64,000 nucleotides of DNA from Billgrantia bachuensis (GTDB lineage Bacteria > Pseudomonadota > Gammaproteobacteria > Pseudomonadales > Halomonadaceae), in NCBI RefSeq assembly GCF_011742165.1, contig NZ_JAAQTO010000045.1, positions 1-64,000 of the forward strand, written 5' to 3'. The first letter of the stretch is position 1. Every line of letters begins with the position of its first letter. Positions 1 through 10,545 of this stretch are shown piece by piece. Under the pieces are notes generated by a model that saw nothing but the letters and a program-made list of their open reading frames with translations, was not told the origin of the DNA and searched no databases. Both the position numbers and the translations under genes were made by a program.

Positions 1-46
1 AGCTGACTCTGTCAGCGGCCTCGCCAGCGCCCTGCGAGGAAGGCGT

Positions 47-74
47 ATTCTACCGATCCGACCGAGCTTGTCAA
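47..74 (-). promoter_or_regulatory. Third tandem leftward promoter, stable-RNA type
   Basis: On the minus strand -35 TTGACA (69-74), 16-base spacer, -10 TAGAAT (47-52), then ACGCC. It duplicates the organisation of the promoter at 151-178. Downstream (1-40) the leader holds small inverted repeats (GCTGAC at 2-7 with GTCAGC at 11-16). The transcribed gene is outside the window; an rRNA or tRNA operon is inferred from promoter style only. Confidence 0.65.
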
Positions 75-150
75 CTCTCTTCGAGGCCGTCACCGTAGTG
101 AACCTGGCGTCGAGGACCGGCGTCGCCGGCGGTCGTTTCGCGTGGGGCGC

Positions 151-178
151 ATTCTACCGAATCCGCCGTGTCCGTCAA
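151..178 (-). promoter_or_regulatory. Second tandem leftward promoter, stable-RNA type
   Basis: On the minus strand -35 TTGACG (173-178), 16-base spacer, -10 TAGAAT (151-156), followed by a G+C-rich discriminator GCGCC. A near-consensus pair with a GC-rich start region is what stringently controlled rRNA/tRNA promoters show. The promoter, including part of its spacer, is repeated at 47-74. It faces away from dld and out of the left edge of the window. Confidence 0.65.
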
Positions 179-279
179 GCCGGAATTTTGCGAAGCGAGT
201 CGAAAAATCCAAAGCGGGACAGTCACTTACCACTCTTCCCACCGCTGGCTACGTTGCCCGTCGCCGGCAGCGGATGCGT

Positions 280-308
280 ACTTTACGGTTTTCCCCGCGC
301 CCCTGCAA
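280..308 (-). promoter_or_regulatory. Upstream member of three tandem leftward sigma70-type promoters
   Basis: Read on the minus strand, a -35 TTGCAG (303-308) is followed after 17 bases by a -10 TAAAGT (280-285). It lies upstream of two better copies at 151-178 and 47-74. Tandem promoters of this kind are typical of rRNA and tRNA operons, so this is probably the first of a stable-RNA promoter array. It is the weakest of the three by consensus match. Confidence 0.4.
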
Positions 309-372
309 GGGCCGCTTGTAAAAAAGTTTCAGAATGACGGCAAGCTCATGAAGGTTCGATGACGGCAGCGCT

Positions 373-406
373 ATCCACAGGCGCTCGCAGGCGAGCGCCT
401 GTGGAT
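373..406. terminator. Perfect 16-bp inverted repeat after dld
   Basis: ATCCACAGGCGCTCGC (373-388) pairs perfectly with 391-406 across a two-base centre. It begins 13 bases beyond the dld stop and lies between the lld operon and the leftward stable-RNA promoters, so a transcription-ending hairpin is the simplest reading. There is no U-run after it on the minus strand, so it may instead be a protein site or a small repeat element. Confidence 0.45.
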
Positions 407-418
407 GAAATCACAAGC

Positions 419-3289
419 TCAAGCGCCAATCCGGTTGCGACTGGCGCGATCCAGCAGCGACAGGATGGAACGATACGGGATGCCGCCATGCAGCGACAGG
501 CCGATCTCGCAGGTGCGCGAGTTGGAGTAGCCGGCGTCGCACGCTTCCACCTGCCCGGCCAGCCCCTTGAGCGCCGAGGCATTAAGCTCCGGCGTAACCA
601 ACCCCTTGTCGCCGGCGAAACCACAACAGGTGATCTCGGCCGGCACAACGACTTCACGGGCACAGGCCCGAGCCAGGGCCACCATGCGCTCACCCAGTCC
701 CATATGGGTACTCGAGCAGGTCACATGGACAGCCACGCGTTCATCGAGGGGAGTGATCTCCAGGCGCGGTAAAAGATGATCGTGAGCGAAGGCCACTGGC
801 TCCTGCACGGTAAGGCGCCCATCCAACCGCCCCTGCATATGCAGCACGCAGGGGCTGGTGTCGCTGAGAATCGGGTAGCGTCCGTTCTGGCTTGCCACCA
901 GCAGCTCTCGATTGAGCTCGCGCGCCTTGTGTGTTGCCTCGTCGAACTGGCCCTTGGACTGGAAGGCCATGCCACAGCAGAGATGCCCCGACATCTCGGG
1001 CACGATCACCTCGAAGCCGGCCTTGTCGAGCAGCGAGAGCGTGGTCTCCATGATCGAACGACTCTCGCTATCGCCATGTCCTGCGCCGAATACTCGGGTG
1101 GCACAGGAGGGAAAGTAGATCACTTTTTCTCGCGTGCTGTCGGAAACGCGCCCCCGGCCGAGCACGCGTACCGGGGCCGCCTTGGGCAGGGTAGGTATCC
1201 ATTGCGGCACGCGCCTGCCACTCGCCTGGGTAATGGCTCCGCTGACCCTGGAGAGCCCATGCTCGCCGAGTATGGCCCGCCCGGTACTCGCCAGGTTGAG
1301 CACGCCCCGAGCCAGGCGCGTGGTGCCGGAGAAATGCCGCCCCACCCGCCGGGCCATATCAGCATGCTGGGCCAGCCGCTCATGACGTAGCTCGCGTATC
1401 AGCTCGCCGGTATTGATACCCACCGGGCACTGGGTGGCACAGAGCCCATCGACGGCACAAGTCTCGTCGCCGGCGTAGCGATAATCCTCGCGCAGCCTCT
1501 TGAGCCGTTCGGCCTCTTCGCTGTCGAGGCTTGCGCCCAGTGCCTCGAGCCTGGCCATTTCGCGGGCGGCGACGATACGTTGACGCGGCGTCAGGGTGAG
1601 GTCCCGAGAGGGGCAGACATGCTCGCAGAAGCCACACTCGATGCACTTGTCGACGATGGGGTCGGCGGCCGGTAGCGGCTTGAGGTTCTCCAGGTGCAGC
1701 GTCGGGTTGCGGCTGAGAATGACATCCGGGTTCAACAGGTTCTCGGAATCGAACAGTGCCTTGATCTGCCACATCAGGGCATAGGCTTCGGGGCCCCACT
1801 CGAGTTCCACATAAGGTGCCATGTTGCGTCCGGTGCCGTGCTCCGCCTTGAGCGAACCACCATATTTGACGCCGACCAGTTGCGCGACCTCGTCCATCAA
1901 TGCCTGGTAGCGCTCCACCTCGCCGGGCTTCTCGAAGCCTTGAGGAAAGACGAAGTGAAGATTGCCCTCCAGCGCATGGCCGAACAGGATCGCCTCCGGA
2001 TAGCCGTGGCGATGGAAGACCTCGGTCAATGCCAGCACGCCCTCGTCGAGGCGCTCGATGGGAAAGGCGACGTCCTCGATGATCACCGTGGTACCGGTGT
2101 CGCGCACCGCGCCGACGGCGGGAAAGAGCCCCTTGCGGATCTTCCAGTAGAGCTCGTAGGTGCCCTTGTCATGGGTAAAGGCAACTGGCTCCAGGGTGTG
2201 TATACCCTCGAAGATGGCCTGTACCGCCTGGAGCCGCTCTTCGAGCTGCAACTCGTCGTCGCCACGCACATCGATGAGAAGCGCCGCCGCCCCGTCGGGC
2301 AGAGTCTTGAGCACTTCGGGCATGCCCGGCTTGCTCTCGACCGAGCGCAGTGCGGCGCGGTCCATCAACTCCACCGCCCAGACCGGCGCCTGCTTCAGTG
2401 CGATGGTGGCGCGGCAGGTGGTGGCCATGTCGGGCAAGAACACCAGCGCGGCGGCCTTGTGCAGCTCGTCGACTACCGTCTCGTAGGTAATGGTGCTGAT
2501 GAAACCGAGCGTGCCCTCGGAGCCGATCATGAGGTGCTTGAGAATCTCGATGCCATCGTCGAAGTCGATCAGACTGTTGAGCGCGTAACCGGTAGTGTTC
2601 TTGAGCCGATACTTGTGGCGAATTTTCTCGGCAAGCGGCTCGTTGCCCCGGGTCTCGGCAGCGAGCCGCTCGAGCCCTTCGACGAGTTCGGCATGGCTAC
2701 GCCGGAACGCCTCGCGGCTGGCCGGGTCGGCGGTGTCCAGGCGGGTGCCGTCGGCCAGTATCACCCGCATGTCGCGCACCGTGCGGTAGCTGTTCTGCGC
2801 CGTGCCGCAGCACATGCCCGAGGCGTTGTTGGCGGCGATTCCGCCCACCATGCAGCTGTTGATGGAGGCCGGATCGGGGCCGATCTTGCGCCCGAAGGGG
2901 GCCAGCAGCTGATTGGCCCGCGCGCCGATCACCCCGGGCTGCAGGCGGATGGCCCGGCCGCCCTCGAGGATCTCGTGCCCGCGCCAGCCCTCGCGCAGCT
3001 GGATCAGCACCGAGTCGGTTACCGCCTGCCCCGACAGCGAGGTCCCGGCGGCGCGAAAGGTAACAGGCAGGCCGCGCTTGCGACAGCCGGCCAGCACCGC
3101 CATCAGTTCGTCTTCATTCACCGGACGAACCACCAGCCTGGGAATCAACCGGTAGAAGCTGGCATCGGTACCGTAGGCCAGGGTGCGCAGCGGGTCGTCG
3201 ATAAGTCGCTCGACATCCATGATTTCGAGCAGCTCACGCTTGAGCTCGTGCCAGGCGTCGGCAGGTGTCGCCCCCGTTGCAGCCCTCAT
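419..3289 (-). CDS. dld: FAD- and Fe-S-containing D-lactate dehydrogenase (Dld-II type)
   Basis: A 956-residue membrane-associated respiratory flavoprotein expected to oxidise D-lactate to pyruvate and pass electrons to quinone. The N-terminal half is a PCMH-type FAD-binding domain plus FAD-oxidase C domain; then a ferredoxin-like dicluster (CIECGFCEHVCPS near residue 545, CAVDGLCATQCPV near 615) and a C-terminal cysteine-rich part with CCGMAF and CCGFAG motifs. The start is the ATG at 3289, whose ATGA overlaps the lldG stop, indicating translational coupling; a much longer open frame upstream would overrun lldG. The fusion of oxidase and Fe-S domains next to lldEFG matches the Shewanella-type lactate locus. 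A glycolate or other 2-hydroxyacid substrate cannot be excluded. Confidence 0.85.
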   Translation of the reverse strand: MRAATGATPADAWHELKRELLEIMDVERLIDDPLRTLAYGTDASFYRLIPRLVVRPVNEDELMAVLAGCRKRGLPVTFRAAGTSLSGQAVTDSVLIQLREGWRGHEILEGGRAIRLQPGVIGARANQLLAPFGRKIGPDPASINSCMVGGIAANNASGMCCGTAQNSYRTVRDMRVILADGTRLDTADPASREAFRRSHAELVEGLERLAAETRGNEPLAEKIRHKYRLKNTTGYALNSLIDFDDGIEILKHLMIGSEGTLGFISTITYETVVDELHKAAALVFLPDMATTCRATIALKQAPVWAVELMDRAALRSVESKPGMPEVLKTLPDGAAALLIDVRGDDELQLEERLQAVQAIFEGIHTLEPVAFTHDKGTYELYWKIRKGLFPAVGAVRDTGTTVIIEDVAFPIERLDEGVLALTEVFHRHGYPEAILFGHALEGNLHFVFPQGFEKPGEVERYQALMDEVAQLVGVKYGGSLKAEHGTGRNMAPYVELEWGPEAYALMWQIKALFDSENLLNPDVILSRNPTLHLENLKPLPAADPIVDKCIECGFCEHVCPSRDLTLTPRQRIVAAREMARLEALGASLDSEEAERLKRLREDYRYAGDETCAVDGLCATQCPVGINTGELIRELRHERLAQHADMARRVGRHFSGTTRLARGVLNLASTGRAILGEHGLSRVSGAITQASGRRVPQWIPTLPKAAPVRVLGRGRVSDSTREKVIYFPSCATRVFGAGHGDSESRSIMETTLSLLDKAGFEVIVPEMSGHLCCGMAFQSKGQFDEATHKARELNRELLVASQNGRYPILSDTSPCVLHMQGRLDGRLTVQEPVAFAHDHLLPRLEITPLDERVAVHVTCSSTHMGLGERMVALARACAREVVVPAEITCCGFAGDKGLVTPELNASALKGLAGQVEACDAGYSNSRTCEIGLSLHGGIPYRSILSLLDRASRNRIGA

Positions 3290-3954
3290 GGGCATTGCTC
3301 GCGGTGGCGCAGCAGAACGACCAGCTCGCGAGGGCCATGCACGCCGTAGGCCAGGGTCTGCTCGATATCGGCGGTCTTGCTCGGCCCCGAAATCAGCAGA
3401 GCGTTGGTGGGCATGTCGTCGGCCCAGCCGTTGCGCTCGATCACGTCGAAAAAGGTGTCCTCGACGGTGTCGGCATCGAGCACGGCGATATGGATCGGCG
3501 GCACCAGGCTCAGCAGGCGCGGCTCGTCGGGCGTCGGCCACAGCCACAGGCTGCCGGTCTCGGCGATAGCCCCGCGGGTGGAGGTCAGGCCGGCGTCGGC
3601 GTCGTGGAACTGCTCGTGTCGCCAGGCTTCGATGTCGCGGTCGGCGTCGATCAGTACGACGCCGCCCTCGGCGAGTGCCGCACGCGCCTCGGCGGCCACG
3701 GGATGCTCCCGGCCCAGCGCCAGGCGGCGAATGCCTTTGGCCTCTAGCACTTCGACCAAGGCGGAAGCCCAGGCATCGCAGGAGGTATGGATCACCTCGC
3801 CATGCACGGAGGTGATCCAACGCTCGAAGCGCGCCAGTCGCTCTTCGCGCCCCCAGCCGCGCCCTGTGACTACGGCAAAGTCGCTCTCGGGGGCCGTCAG
3901 CGGGCCGTCGGCGCGTTCACGCAGGCGCTTGAAAATATTGTCCCGGGCGCTCAT
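3286..3954 (-). CDS. lldG: L-lactate dehydrogenase complex subunit LldG/LutC (LUD domain)
   Basis: A 222-residue LUD-domain protein, the usual size of LutC/LldG, third member of the three-subunit L-lactate oxidising complex. A run near the middle, ETGSLWLWPTPDEPRLLSLV, is the characteristic LUD segment, followed by a conserved GPSKTADIEQTLAYGVHGP stretch. Its ATG at 3954 overlaps the lldF stop (ATGA) and its own stop overlaps the dld start in the same way. The tight overlaps indicate a single translation unit lldE-F-G-dld. Confidence 0.88.
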   Translation of the reverse strand: MSARDNIFKRLRERADGPLTAPESDFAVVTGRGWGREERLARFERWITSVHGEVIHTSCDAWASALVEVLEAKGIRRLALGREHPVAAEARAALAEGGVVLIDADRDIEAWRHEQFHDADAGLTSTRGAIAETGSLWLWPTPDEPRLLSLVPPIHIAVLDADTVEDTFFDVIERNGWADDMPTNALLISGPSKTADIEQTLAYGVHGPRELVVLLRHREQCP

Positions 3955-5405
3955 GGACGCTCCTCCCTTTTGGCCTTTTCCGCCTGGTGCCGCTTGACCA
4001 GTTCATGCAGCGATTTCTTGGCCGGCTTGGGCGCGGTGCGGTATTCGGTCCATGGCCCCAGCTTCGACGGGGCCAATGCCCGCAGCTTGCCGGCAAGCGC
4101 CGCACCACTGCGCCAAGCGGTGGGGTGTGTGGCCAGCCACTGGAAACCCTTCCAGGCCGCCGCTTCCTTCCTGGTGCGCTTGACCCCGGCGCCAGGCACG
4201 TTGCCGCGCCCCTCGCCCACCGACTCGCGTCGCAGGCGCACCAGCAGGTCGGGTATCGGGATCTTCACCGGACATACCTCGCCGCAGGCGCCGCACAGGC
4301 TCGAGGCGGTGGGTAGATCCTTGGTTTCTTCCAGCCCCATCATGTGCGGCATCAAGATGCTTCCGATGGGGCCGGGATAGGTGGTCCCGTAAGTGTGGCC
4401 CCCCACTCGGGTATAGACCGGGCAGTGATTCATGCAGGCACCGCAGCGGATGCAGCGCAGGGTGTCGAGCAGCTCGTTGTCCTGATAAATATTCGAACGG
4501 CCGCTGTCGACCAATACCAGATGAACCTCTTTCGGCCCATCGTGCTCGCCCGGCTTTCGCGGTGAGCTGATCATGTTGAAGTAGGTGGTGACGTGCTGGC
4601 CGGTGGCCGAGCGAGTGAGCAGCGCATACAGTGGTGGCACGTCGCGCAAATGCTCGACCACCTTCTCGATGCCGGTCACGGCGACATGTACCGGCGGCAC
4701 CGCAGTCGTCATGCGACCGTTGCCCTCATTTTCCACCAGGCACAGGGTGCCGGTCTCGGCGACGGCGAAGTTGACCCCCGAGATGCCCACGTCGGCTGCC
4801 ATGAAGCGCTCGCGCAACTGGGCCCGTGCCGCCGCGGTCATATAGTCGACGTCCCGGGTGCGCTCGATACCCGTCTTGTCGTGCATGATGTCGGAGATCT
4901 CATCGGTATTGAGATGGATCGCCGGCATGATGATGTGAGAGGGCGTCTGCTCGTTGAGCTGCACCAGGTACTCGCCCAGGTCGGACTCCAGCGCCACGAT
5001 GCCCGCCTCTTCCAGATGGGCGTTGAGATGCATCTCCTCGGAAACCATCGACTTGCCCTTGATCACGGCCTTGGCATCGTGGCGCTGGCAGATCTCGCGG
5101 ATGATGCGGCACGCCTCGTCGCCATTCTCGGCCCAGTGCACCTGGATGCCGTTGGCCTGGCAGTTGGCCTCGAGCCGCTCGAGCAAGTCGGGCAGCTTGG
5201 CCAGCGCCCGCAGGCGAATGCTGGCACCCAGCTCGCGCAGGGTTTCGAGATCCCAGTCGCTGAACACGTCACGCCGCTTACCCATCAGGCCATCCATCGC
5301 CCGACGGAAATTGGCGCGGATCTGGGGGTTGCCGAGGGCATCGTGGGCCTGACGATGAAATTCGCGTGGTGTGTAGGTCTGCACCGACTCGCGTGCTGAG
5401 CTCAT
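3951..5405 (-). CDS. lldF: L-lactate dehydrogenase complex Fe-S subunit LldF/LutB
   Basis: A 484-residue iron-sulfur protein of the LldEFG/LutABC L-lactate oxidation complex. A LUD domain fills the first two thirds; a ferredoxin-type pair follows, CIRCGACMNHCPVY near residue 315 and CGACGEVCPVKIP near 370, and a basic C-terminal tail. The ATG at 5405 (MSSARES...) is chosen because it makes an ATGA overlap with the lldE stop; the frame stays open further upstream only through lldE. It is the electron-transfer core of the complex by family knowledge. Confidence 0.9.
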   Translation of the reverse strand: MSSARESVQTYTPREFHRQAHDALGNPQIRANFRRAMDGLMGKRRDVFSDWDLETLRELGASIRLRALAKLPDLLERLEANCQANGIQVHWAENGDEACRIIREICQRHDAKAVIKGKSMVSEEMHLNAHLEEAGIVALESDLGEYLVQLNEQTPSHIIMPAIHLNTDEISDIMHDKTGIERTRDVDYMTAAARAQLRERFMAADVGISGVNFAVAETGTLCLVENEGNGRMTTAVPPVHVAVTGIEKVVEHLRDVPPLYALLTRSATGQHVTTYFNMISSPRKPGEHDGPKEVHLVLVDSGRSNIYQDNELLDTLRCIRCGACMNHCPVYTRVGGHTYGTTYPGPIGSILMPHMMGLEETKDLPTASSLCGACGEVCPVKIPIPDLLVRLRRESVGEGRGNVPGAGVKRTRKEAAAWKGFQWLATHPTAWRSGAALAGKLRALAPSKLGPWTEYRTAPKPAKKSLHELVKRHQAEKAKREERP

Positions 5406-6157
5406 GAGGTTCTCCGCCACAGGTAGCTGGCGATATGCTCGCCCTCGATCGCCTTGTCCTGATGCTCGAAGCGGCCGGCGATGTTCATCAGGCAGCCGCA
5501 GTCGGAGGTAACGAAACGCGTCGCTCCGGTGGCCTCGATCGCCTGGGTCTTGTCCTCGACCATGGCGGCAGAAACCTCGGGGTGGCGCACCGCAAAGGTA
5601 CCACCGAAGCCGCAGCACTCAGCGGCACGCGCCTGCTCCACCAGTTCGACCTGGCCCATCCTGGCCAGCAGTGTCGGGCCTGTTTCGCCCAGCCCCATCT
5701 CACGTCTGGCGCTGCAGGAAGTATGCATGGCGATTTTCTCGGGCTGCCCGCGGTCCTCGAGCCTGAGCTGGCAAACATGCAGCAGAAATTCGGTAAGCTC
5801 GAATATCCGCCCGGCCACTTCTTTTGCCTGCGCCTCGTGCTCGGTACCGGCGAAGAGCTGGGGGTAGTGGGTACGCATCATGCCGCTGCACGAGCCTGAA
5901 GGAACGACGATCGGCCAGGACTCGGGGAAAAGGTCGAGCTGGGCCATCGCCACAGCCCGCGCCTCATCGTGATAGCCAGATGTGTAGGCCGGCTGGCCGC
6001 AGCAGGTCTGCCCTTGGGGGAAAATCACCTCGATACCTTCACGCTCGAGCAAGCGAATGCCATCCAGACCGGCGTCCGGGTAGAACAGGTCGATCAGGCA
6101 AGTGCCGAAGAAGTAGACCTTCTCCGGCTTGGGTGGATACAGCTTGACTGGCGTCAT
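5402..6157 (-). CDS. lldE: L-lactate dehydrogenase complex subunit LldE/LutA (CCG domains)
   Basis: A 251-residue protein with two cysteine-rich CCG domains, seen as CCGQPAYTSG near residue 55 and CCGFGGTF near 180, as in LutA/LldE. It is the first gene of the leftward lactate operon. A GAGGGAG ribosome site precedes the ATG. A TATAAT -10 element (6201-6206) with an LldR-type operator over the -35 region lies upstream. No lactate permease gene is next to the operon in this window, so uptake must be encoded elsewhere or use another transporter. Confidence 0.9.
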   Translation of the reverse strand: MTPVKLYPPKPEKVYFFGTCLIDLFYPDAGLDGIRLLEREGIEVIFPQGQTCCGQPAYTSGYHDEARAVAMAQLDLFPESWPIVVPSGSCSGMMRTHYPQLFAGTEHEAQAKEVAGRIFELTEFLLHVCQLRLEDRGQPEKIAMHTSCSARREMGLGETGPTLLARMGQVELVEQARAAECCGFGGTFAVRHPEVSAAMVEDKTQAIEATGATRFVTSDCGCLMNIAGRFEHQDKAIEGEHIASYLWRRTS

Positions 6158-6200
6158 GAGGCTCCCTCACTGTCGGCCCGGAGGCAGTAACGGTCTGCTG

Positions 6201-6241
6201 ATTATAGCTTTCTGGTTATGTGATAATTGGTAAAACCAATT
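6201..6241 (-). promoter_or_regulatory. lldE promoter with LldR operator O1
   Basis: On the minus strand a perfect TATAAT lies at 6201-6206. The expected -35 position (6224-6229) is covered by the 17-base perfect dyad AATTGGTAAAACCAATT (6225-6241), which fits the TTGGTnnnACCAA operator type known for E. coli LldR. A repressor there would block RNA polymerase at lldE. The -35 hexamer itself is poor. The rest of the 6158-6469 gap carries no gene. Confidence 0.75.
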
Positions 6242-6423
6242 TACCTAAATAGGTCGTTGAACCTTAGGACTCACCATTGGCAGTGTCAACGCCAAGTCCC
6301 ATTTTACAGCCCGAGCCCGCATAGACTTTCGTCTATCCGCCACCTGCCTTAATGACTTCTTCAAGGAAATTGGACTTGGCATTAGTGTCAAGTCATTTGC
6401 AAGGAGATGTATTTCAGGCCACT

Positions 6424-6438
6424 ATTGGTAAGACCAAT
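6424..6438. promoter_or_regulatory. LldR operator O2 upstream of lldR
   Basis: ATTGGTAAGACCAAT is a 15-base dyad with the same TTGGTnnnACCAA core as the site at 6225-6241. The two centres are 198 bases apart. It ends about 30 bases before the lldR start, so it could serve autoregulation and, with the first site, a repression loop across the divergent promoters. Confidence 0.7.
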
Positions 6439-6469
6439 TAAGCGAACACCGACTCTCCAAGGAGTCCGC

Positions 6470-7243
6470 ATGACCTATCAGAACGTGCGCCAGCCGCGGC
6501 TGGCCGACGTCATCACCGAGCGCCTCGAGGCGATGATTCTCGAGGGCAGCCTCAAGCCCGGCCAGCGCCTGCCACCGGAGCGCGAGCTGGCCGAGCGCTT
6601 CGGGGTGTCGCGTCCCTCGCTGCGTGAAGCCATCCAGAAGCTGGCGACCCGTGGCCTGCTGACCAGCCGCCAGGGCGGCGGCACCTTCGTCACGCGCGAG
6701 CTCAATAGCGGCTACAGCGATCCGCTGCTCGACATGCTGGCCAGACACCAGGAGTTCCACCTGGATCTGCTCGAGTTCCGCGACGCCATGGAGGGTATTT
6801 CGGCCTATTATGCCGCGCTGCGCTCCACCCCGGCCGATCGCGCCATGCTGATCAAGCGCTTCGAGGAGCTGGAAGCCTGCTTTGCCGGACGCGACCCGGA
6901 GCTGGAAGCCAAGGCGGATGCTGCCTTCCACCTAGCCATCGCCGAAGCGGCGCACAACGTGCTGCTGCTGCATACCATTCGCGGTATTTTCCACTTACTG
7001 GAAAAGAGTATCGTCGACAATCTTGCCCACCTGTTCGAGAAACCCCAGTCACGGCCGATGCTGATGAAGCAGCACCGAGCCCTGCTCGACGCCATTCTCG
7101 AAGGCCGGGCCGAGGATGCCCGCGCGCGCTCCCATGAGCATCTGGTCTTCGTCGAGGAGGAACTGCTCGAGATGGAGCGTGCCGAGACCCGTGCTCAGCG
7201 AGCACTGCGACGCGCCCAGGCGCTGCCGGAAATCCAGCCCTGA
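6470..7243 (+). CDS. lldR: GntR/FadR-family lactate regulator LldR
   Basis: A 257-residue GntR-family regulator. The N-terminal winged helix contains LKPGQRLPPERELAERFGVS and the recognition segment RPSLREAIQKLATRGLL; the C-terminal half is the helical FCD ligand domain. The ATG at 6470 follows AAGGAG and excludes operator O2 from the coding region; the longer upstream frame would include it. Divergent from lldEFG-dld and flanked by two LldR-type operators, it is expected to repress the operon until lactate binds. The FadR subgroup also includes regulators of other acids (PdhR, GlcC), but the operator type and context favour LldR. Confidence 0.85.
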   Translation: MTYQNVRQPRLADVITERLEAMILEGSLKPGQRLPPERELAERFGVSRPSLREAIQKLATRGLLTSRQGGGTFVTRELNSGYSDPLLDMLARHQEFHLDLLEFRDAMEGISAYYAALRSTPADRAMLIKRFEELEACFAGRDPELEAKADAAFHLAIAEAAHNVLLLHTIRGIFHLLEKSIVDNLAHLFEKPQSRPMLMKQHRALLDAILEGRAEDARARSHEHLVFVEEELLEMERAETRAQRALRRAQALPEIQP

Positions 7244-7253
7244 GGAGCGCCGT

Positions 7254-9162
<1,909 letters not shown>

Positions 9163-9170
<8 letters not shown>

Positions 9171-10545
9171 CCCGGCGGCCATTCCGGTACTCATCATCGA
9201 CGACGAACCCCACCTGCGCATTTCCGCCGGCCAGACCCTGGAGCTGGCCGGCTACCAGCCGGAACCCCACGCCAGCGCCGAGAGTGCTCTGGAAGCGCTC
9301 GCGCCCGACTTTCCCGGCGTGATCGTCAGCGACATCCGCATGCCCGGCATGGATGGCATGGCGCTGCTGCGCGAAGTCCGCCTGCGCGACCCCGACCTGC
9401 CGGTCATCCTGATCACCGGTCACGGCGACATCTCCACCGCCGTGGAAGCCATGCGCGAGGGCGCCTGGGACTTTCTGGAGAAGCCCTTTGCCGGGGAGCG
9501 GCTGGTCGAGATGGTTCGCCGCGGAGTCGACAAGCGACGCCTGAGCCTGGAGAACCGCCAGTTGAAAGCCGAACTGGAAGCACAGCAGGCCGCCCCCGGC
9601 CCACGCCTGGTGGGGCGAACCCCTGCCATCCAGCGCCTCGCCTCCATGGTGCAGCGCATCGCCCAGGTGGAAACCGATGTACTGCTGTTCGGCGAGACCG
9701 GCACTGGCAAGGATCTGGTGGCGCGAGCCATTCATGAGCGCAGCCCACGCGGCGGACACCCCTTCGTCGCCATCAACTGCGGCGCGGTACCAGAGAGCAT
9801 CATCGAGTCGGAGCTGTTCGGCCATGAAAAAGGCGCCTTCACCGGCGCCGTGGAACGGCGCATCGGCAAGTTCGAGCACGCCAACGGCGGCAGCGTGTTC
9901 CTCGACGAAATCGAATCCATGCCACTGGCGCTGCAGGTCAAGCTGCTGCGAGTGCTGCAGGAGCGCTGCGTCGAGCGTCTCGGCGCCAATGAGGCCGTGC
10001 CACTGGACATTCGCGTCATTGCCGCGACCAAGGTGGACCTCAAGCTGGCCGCAGAAGCCGGTGAATTCCGCGAGGATCTCTATTACCGGCTCAACGTCGT
10101 CACCCTGCCGATCCCGCCGCTGCGCGAACGGCGAGAGGACATTCCTCTGCTGTTTCAGCACTTCGCCGTGGTCGCCGCCAACCGCAGCGGGCTGGAAGCC
10201 CCGCCGCTGGACACCGGCGGCATCTCCTCCCTCATGGCTCACGACTGGCCCGGCAACGTGCGCGAGCTACGCAATCTGGCCGAGCGCTACGTACTCCTGG
10301 GTTCGGCCTTCGATTACCGCCTCGATGGGTTGCTGGAGGGCGTCGAGGCGGACAACCCCGAGCTGGCGCTGCCGCAGCAGGTGGAACTGTTCGAGAAGAG
10401 CCTGATCAGCCAGTCATTGGTCAGCCACCGTGGACGCATCACGGAGGTCTGCGAACACCTCGGGCTGCCGCGCAAGACGCTCTACGACAAGCTGCGTAAA
10501 TACAGTCTCAGGGCCGAGGACTACCGCCAGAAAGTCGACCCCTGA
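9163..10545 (+). CDS. dctD: DctD-type sigma54-dependent response regulator
   Basis: A 460-residue NtrC-family activator: receiver domain with the phosphorylation site Asp57 (VSDIRMPGMDG), AAA+ domain with Walker A GETGTGKD, the sigma54-contact loop GAFTGA, Walker B VFLDEI, and a C-terminal Fis-type helix-turn-helix ending LPRKTLYDKLRKY. It overlaps the end of dctB by eight bases behind an AGGAGC site, so the two are co-translated partners. The window holds one convincing sigma54 promoter, at 16038-16053 before the TAXI transporter, which is the natural candidate target. The 3' end overlaps the convergent gene at 10521 by 25 bases. Confidence 0.85.

Noticed and set aside
1694..3349. Long open frame antisense to dld (551 codons)
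   Set aside because: It lies wholly opposite dld and lldG, has no ribosome site or family motif; such shadows are expected in GC-rich DNA.
3290..3820. Upstream extension of dld
   Set aside because: It would run through lldG in another frame; the ATGA overlap at 3286-3289 gives a natural start.
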